From: Anaerolineae bacterium
GTDB taxonomy: Bacteria > Chloroflexota > Anaerolineae > SpSt-313
Reading direction: 5' to 3'
DNA: 16,632 nt
Assembly (NCBI GenBank): GCA_023511475.1
Contig: JAIMBM010000012.1
Span: 1 to 16,632 of the forward strand
A program made the translations under genes and the position numbers. This document shows, piece by piece, positions 13,378 to 16,632 of this stretch. The notes beneath the pieces are model-generated. The model was not told the DNA's origin. It made no database searches and saw only the letters and a program-made list of their open reading frames with translations. Within the stretch, counting starts at the first letter, position 1, and every line of letters starts with the position of its first letter.

Positions 13378-14809
13378 GGCTCTCCTCCGGGCCCTTGCGG
13401 CGCCGCGCCGGTCTGGCGCTCTTTTCCTGAGCGTGGCTTCGCGAGGATTCGCCCGCAGCCCGGCTGCTGCCGCGCCGCGCCCGCAGCGGCTCCTCGCTCC
13501 GCTCGTCTTCCTCCTCGGAGGGGGCCACGGCTTCCGGCTCTGGCGAAGCAACAGATTGCTGACGCAAGCCCCCAACCAGCCGCCTGCCGACCACCATGCC
13601 CACACCGCCGATGACCGCAGCCAGCGGCACGAGCGGGGCATTCAGTACGGTGTTGATGTCGATGATCTCCTCACCGGCAGGCCGTCTCGTCGGGGCCCGG
13701 GTAGGCACCGGCGTCGGTATGGCCGTTGCGGTCGGCTCCTGCTCGGGAAGCATGACAGTGGTCGGCTGCACCTCGGGGGCAGGCGTGGGCGTCGCGGTAA
13801 CCGTAGGTGTCGGCGTGATCAAGACCTGCGCCGGCCTGAAGCGCTGTAGACGGCCCGAGGCGATGGCCTTCTCAACGTCGATCTCGCCGAGGCCGCTCTC
13901 AAAGCAGCGCTTGATGTGGGTGACCTCCATCGGCGAGCGCCCAAAGATGTTGGCCGTGGCCCACGCATCGATGAGGACGGGATCGGTGCCGGCGATGATC
14001 TTGTTCAGCCGCTTGACACGGTCCGGATCCGTGATGTCGGTGCCGTCGCCATAGGCGGCGCCCCGCACGCGCGCCCGGATGGCCTCGAGGATGTGCAGCA
14101 CGGGCTTGATGGCCGGCGCCGTGCCGATGTCGGCAATCCCCTGGTCAAGCCCCCCAGTGTGCAGTTCCGGCGGCGTCTCGAGAAACCCCATCATGTGCTT
14201 GCAGCAGAGGGTGACCGGCACGACGATGTGCGTCTTGGCGACCGCCATGTTGATGCGCACGTCCGCCTCGACGGCGGCCTTGATGACGCTGATATTTCGA
14301 AAGGCCTTGCCTTGGGGGATGTCGATGTCGGTGTACTTGCTCTTGGGCTCGACGTAGCGGTCCAGGACGTGTGCCTCGGCCCCGGTCTCCTCGATCACGG
14401 CGCCAAGGCCCGAGACGTCCAGCACCATGGCTGGGGGGTCAAACACGCTGCGGTCGACGATGATGACCCTGCTCGCCCCTGCCGCCTTGACCATGGCGAT
14501 GAGGGCACGAAGGAGGTCGGGGTCTGTCGAGCTGGCGGTATGGGGAGGGTTCATCCACGTCGCGTTCGGCTTGATGCAGACGGTCTGCCCGGGCTTGACA
14601 AAGCGCTCGATGCCCCCCAGCGGGGCCAACGCAGCCCGCAGAAGGACTTCGGCGCTGTCCTCATTGGTCCCCTCGGCCACCACCACGGCCGGCGGATCGA
14701 GCGTCTCCGCCAGGGCATCCAGCGCCGGCTTCCAGAGCTGGCTGGCCCAGCAGCCTGCCGCGACGCCCGCCGCCCCACGCAAGAGCCCCCTGCGAGATAG
14801 CCTCTGCAT
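13367..14809 (-). CDS. Tat-exported DUF362 protein with C-terminal membrane anchor
   Basis: The 480-residue protein opens with SRRGLLRG (5-12) and a hydrophobic stretch, a good twin-arginine signal that implies export of a folded protein. Residues about 41-320 match DUF362: a KPN motif at 80-82, a T-D-P-D-L-L segment, IIVDRS, and K192-T-H followed by CCKH (202-205) and MMGF. Members of this uncharacterised family are often linked with ferredoxin domains. Here the ferredoxins are supplied by the overlapping downstream gene. Residues 332-377 form a Thr/Pro-rich linker, 388-408 a hydrophobic helix, and 409-480 a charged Arg/Glu/Ser-rich tail. ATG 14809 has GGGAGGG 6 bases upstream. It is the first gene of the operon. 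Confidence 0.9.
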   Translation of the reverse strand: MQRLSRRGLLRGAAGVAAGCWASQLWKPALDALAETLDPPAVVVAEGTNEDSAEVLLRAALAPLGGIERFVKPGQTVCIKPNATWMNPPHTASSTDPDLLRALIAMVKAAGASRVIIVDRSVFDPPAMVLDVSGLGAVIEETGAEAHVLDRYVEPKSKYTDIDIPQGKAFRNISVIKAAVEADVRINMAVAKTHIVVPVTLCCKHMMGFLETPPELHTGGLDQGIADIGTAPAIKPVLHILEAIRARVRGAAYGDGTDITDPDRVKRLNKIIAGTDPVLIDAWATANIFGRSPMEVTHIKRCFESGLGEIDVEKAIASGRLQRFRPAQVLITPTPTVTATPTPAPEVQPTTVMLPEQEPTATAIPTPVPTRAPTRRPAGEEIIDINTVLNAPLVPLAAVIGGVGMVVGRRLVGGLRQQSVASPEPEAVAPSEEEDERSEEPLRARRGSSRAAGESSRSHAQEKSARPARRRKGPEESHDR

Positions 14810-14830
14810 CGTCTTCCCTCCCAGCGCAAA

Positions 14831-14848
14831 GCCGGCATCGCCGGCATC
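14831..14848. repeat. Tandem GCCGGCATC repeat / hairpin in the DUF362 leader
   Basis: Two copies of GCCGGCATC lie head to tail at 14831-14839 and 14840-14848. Because GCCGGC is itself palindromic, the two copies can pair as a 6-bp stem with a 3-base loop in the transcript, about 20-35 bases before the DUF362 start codon. It may affect translation or mRNA stability. Confidence 0.5.
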
Positions 14849-14895
14849 CGCGCGAGATCACTGTGGAACAGACCAGAACCGCCGGGGTGTGCGCC

Positions 14896-14924
14896 ATTCT
14901 ACCATCTGCTGCACATCCCGTCCA
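14896..14924 (-). promoter_or_regulatory. Promoter of the DUF362-polyferredoxin operon
   Basis: On the minus strand, TGGACG (14924-14919) is followed after 17 bases by TAGAAT (14901-14896), preceded by TGG as a TGN extension. The start point would be near 14889, giving a leader of about 80 bases that contains the GCCGGC hairpin. Confidence 0.65.
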
Positions 14925-14969
14925 GCCTGCATGCCCGGAGAATGGGTCCGCCACCCGCTCCCGACGCGT

Positions 14970-14998
14970 TTGCGGGCCTACGCCAACGGTACTACACT
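14970..14998 (+). promoter_or_regulatory. Possible scpA promoter
   Basis: TTGCGG (14970-14975) and TACACT (14993-14998) are 17 bases apart, matching three and four of six consensus positions. The placement before scpA is sensible, with a leader of about 30 bases, but the match is weak. Confidence 0.4.
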
Positions 14999-15034
14999 GA
15001 TAGCGTCTCGTTCTTCCAGTTCCGGAGGTGCGCC

Positions 15035-15823
15035 GTGGCCACAACGCAGCTCTCAGGATACCCGGGCCAGCCCATGGGGTACTCGGTGCAACTCGATACC
15101 TTCGAAGGCCCCCTGGACCTCTTGCTCCGCCTCATCGAGAAAGCCGAGCTCGACATTACCACGATCTCGCTCGCCCAGGTGACGGACCAGTACCTCGCCT
15201 ACATCCGCGAGCTGGATCGCATCGAGCCGGACCTGCTGGCCGACTTTTTGGTGGTCGCGGCCAGGCTGATTCTCATCAAGTCCCGCGCTTTGCTACCGCA
15301 GCCGCAGCAGCCGGAGGAAGAGGAGGAAGATGTAGGCCACGACCTTGTGCGGCAGCTCGAGGAGTACAGACGCTACAAGATCGCCTCGGAGCACCTGCGC
15401 CAGCGAGAGGAGCTGGGCCTGCGCTGCCACGTACGGGCTGCACCACTGGTCGCCCGCCCACGCGTCCTGCCGCCGGGCGAGGTCAGCCTGGCAGACTTGC
15501 TAGCCGCCCTGCAACGGGTTCTGGCCACCACACCCACGGTGCCAGCCAGCACCGTGATCACCCCTCATACAGTGACCGTGGAGGACAAGATCCGCACGAT
15601 CGAGGCCGCCATCGCCGAGAGCCCGCGCGTGGGCTTTACAGCGCTGCTGCTACACGCCCGGTCCCGCGTGGAGATCGTTGTGACCTTCCTTGCCGTCCTC
15701 GAGTTGATCAAGCGCGGAAGTATCCTCGCCGAGCAGGACGAGCCCTTCGGCGAGATCCACCTGGTACCGGCACCCGGCAAGGCGAGCGATCCATCAGAGG
15801 CTGCAGCAGCCTCCGCCGCCTGA
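15035..15823 (+). CDS. scpA: Segregation and condensation protein A
   Basis: ScpA is the kleisin subunit that bridges the SMC dimer and ScpB in the bacterial condensin, acting on chromosome compaction and segregation. The 262-residue protein has the kleisin N-terminal signature FEGPLDLLLRLIEKAELDI at about 24-42, followed by a QYLAYI motif and the LADFLVVAARLILIKSRALLP helix. An acidic stretch and a winged-helix-like C-terminus (VVTFLAVLELIKRG near 222-235, then a Q-x-x-x-FGEI strand) follow. The tail after about 250 is Ala/Ser-rich and probably disordered. The start is GTG 15035, with GGAGGTG at 15024-15030; the frame stays open to ATG 14942, but that extension would begin upstream of the putative promoter. 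scpB, its usual neighbour, is not here, and the gene converges on prs. Confidence 0.94.
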   Translation: MATTQLSGYPGQPMGYSVQLDTFEGPLDLLLRLIEKAELDITTISLAQVTDQYLAYIRELDRIEPDLLADFLVVAARLILIKSRALLPQPQQPEEEEEDVGHDLVRQLEEYRRYKIASEHLRQREELGLRCHVRAAPLVARPRVLPPGEVSLADLLAALQRVLATTPTVPASTVITPHTVTVEDKIRTIEAAIAESPRVGFTALLLHARSRVEIVVTFLAVLELIKRGSILAEQDEPFGEIHLVPAPGKASDPSEAAAASAA

Positions 15824-15879
15824 CATCGCTCACGGCACGCAGCCGGCGTGTCCTTCCGCGGCTCGCACCCGACGCGCTG
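15824..15879. other. Convergent gap scpA / prs
   Basis: Only 56 bases separate the two stop codons. CACGC (15836-15840) can pair with GCGTG (15846-15850) around AGCCG, but the stem is short and no T-run follows on either strand, so I do not call a terminator. Confidence 0.4.
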
Positions 15880-16632
15880 CTACTCAGCGTGCTGAAGCCC
15901 GGGCTCGAGCTCCTCGACCTCCTCTTCCTCCGGCCAGAAGGCAAAGAGCTTGCCGACCGACCTCCCGAGAAGGTTACAGCGGATCGCTTCAGCAAAGACT
16001 CCCGCAACCGACAGGATGCGCAGCTTGGGCACACGCTTGTGCGGTGGAATGGGGACCGTATCGGTTGTGACAACCTCGACGACCTCGGGCATCTCCGCCA
16101 GAGTCTCGATGGCCCTGCCGGCAAAAACACCGTGGGTGCAGGCCACCGTAAAGTGCCGGACGCCCTCATCCTTGAGCGCCCGGATGGCCTCGAACACCGT
16201 GCCGCCGTTGGCGATCTCGTCGTCAAAGACCAGCGCGTGCCGCCGCCCTTTCGGCCGCGCTCCCACCCACTCACGAAGGATCACCCGCGTGTCTGAGATG
16301 CGTACCTTGTTGCCGGCCGTGACGGGCAGACCTCCGAGCGCCGTCGCCAGCTTGGTGGCCCGTTTCGCATGGCCAATATCCGGTGAGACGACCACCGTGT
16401 CGCTCAGATCACGCCCCTTGAAATAGTCGACAAAACAGGGAAGCGCGGTCAGGTGGTCTGTCGGCACGCTGAAGAACCCGTGCACCTGCGGAGAGTGCAG
16501 CGTCATGGTCATCACGTGCTGGGCGCCCGCGGAGCGCATGAGATCGGCCATCAGCCTCGCCGTGATGGAGATGCGGGGCGCATCCTTCTTGTCCGAGCGG
16601 GCATAGGAGTAGTAGGGGATCACGGCGTGCAC
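15880..16632 (-). CDS. prs: Ribose-phosphate pyrophosphokinase (partial, N-terminus outside window)
   Basis: This enzyme makes PRPP from ribose 5-phosphate and ATP for nucleotide, histidine and tryptophan synthesis. The 250 visible residues start inside the protein with a valine codon in a V-I-P-Y-Y-S-Y-A-R-S-D-K-K segment, so roughly 70-90 N-terminal residues lie beyond the right edge. Motifs (numbered from the first visible residue) are LHSPQVHGFF at 45-54, VSPDIGHAKRA at 82-92 and the PRPP-binding loop FDDEIANGGT at 136-145. That loop differs from the VDDMIDTGGT form of the E. coli enzyme but keeps the paired acids and GGT. The protein ends in a Glu-rich tail (235-243). The gene converges on scpA; its promoter is out of view. 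Confidence 0.95.
   Translation of the reverse strand: MHAVIPYYSYARSDKKDAPRISITARLMADLMRSAGAQHVMTMTLHSPQVHGFFSVPTDHLTALPCFVDYFKGRDLSDTVVVSPDIGHAKRATKLATALGGLPVTAGNKVRISDTRVILREWVGARPKGRRHALVFDDEIANGGTVFEAIRALKDEGVRHFTVACTHGVFAGRAIETLAEMPEVVEVVTTDTVPIPPHKRVPKLRILSVAGVFAEAIRCNLLGRSVGKLFAFWPEEEEVEELEPGLQHAE

Noticed and set aside
13378..13641. Longer N-terminus for the polyferredoxin (start at 13641)
   Set aside because: These codons overlap the DUF362 gene out of frame and encode Arg/Pro-rich sequence; ATG 13377 gives a normal NapH-like start.
1..16632. CRISPR arrays, tRNA genes, insertion sequences, att sites
   Set aside because: I looked for regularly spaced repeats, cloverleaf-like intergenic segments and transposase motifs and saw none; the gaps are short and filled by the elements listed.

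Overview
The window is about 16.6 kb of GC-rich, gene-dense bacterial DNA with eleven protein-coding genes and no rRNA, tRNA, CRISPR array or transposase that I can see. Ten genes are complete and one (prs) runs off the right edge. The mix suggests an anaerobic or facultative bacterium. My tentative guess is Chloroflexota, from the Pro/Thr-rich linker of the DUF362 protein, the multi-TM/GAF/HisKA_3 kinase, the large fused acyl-CoA dehydratase activase and the GC-rich palindromes between genes. This is inference; no marker gene in the window settles taxonomy.

Layout. Positions 1-464 hold no convincing gene but contain a tandem run of G/C-rich palindromes. A small DUF4242-like gene (465-767, +) overlaps tail-to-tail with a response regulator (734-1381, -). 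The regulator is translationally coupled to the multi-TM/PDZ/GAF histidine kinase upstream of it (1350-3821, -). A divergent intergenic region carries an extended -10 promoter for the two-component operon. It is followed by a 1408-residue tandem-ATPase acyl-CoA dehydratase activase-like protein (4128-8354, +). That gene converges on the fmt-lipB pair (10039-8416, -) across a strong hairpin. Another divergent region (10040-10396) has a promoter for each side and a 42-bp palindrome. It leads into a TPR plus beta-propeller lipoprotein (10397-11830, +), which converges on the DUF362-polyferredoxin operon (14809-11866, -). scpA (15035-15823, +) diverges from that operon and converges on the truncated prs (15880-16632, -).

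How the genes fit together. fmt, lipB, scpA and prs are housekeeping: initiator-tRNA formylation, lipoate attachment, chromosome condensation and PRPP supply. The more unusual content is redox. A Tat-signal DUF362 protein with a C-terminal membrane anchor overlaps a fused NapH-NapG-like polyferredoxin with six ferredoxin-type [4Fe-4S] motifs and an apparent internal twin-arginine motif. I read these two as one membrane-bound electron-transfer module with its DUF362 and NapG-like parts outside the cytoplasm. The giant activase brings its own pair of Hsp70/actin-fold ATPase domains and many cysteines. It has no dehydratase gene beside it, so its partner or substrate is unknown.

Regulation. Three minus-strand promoters (kinase operon, fmt-lipB, DUF362 operon) share a TGN extended -10 element. 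The lipoprotein gene instead has a perfect TTGACA -35 with 17-base spacing. Several starts were chosen because the longer reading frame would begin upstream of or inside the promoter.
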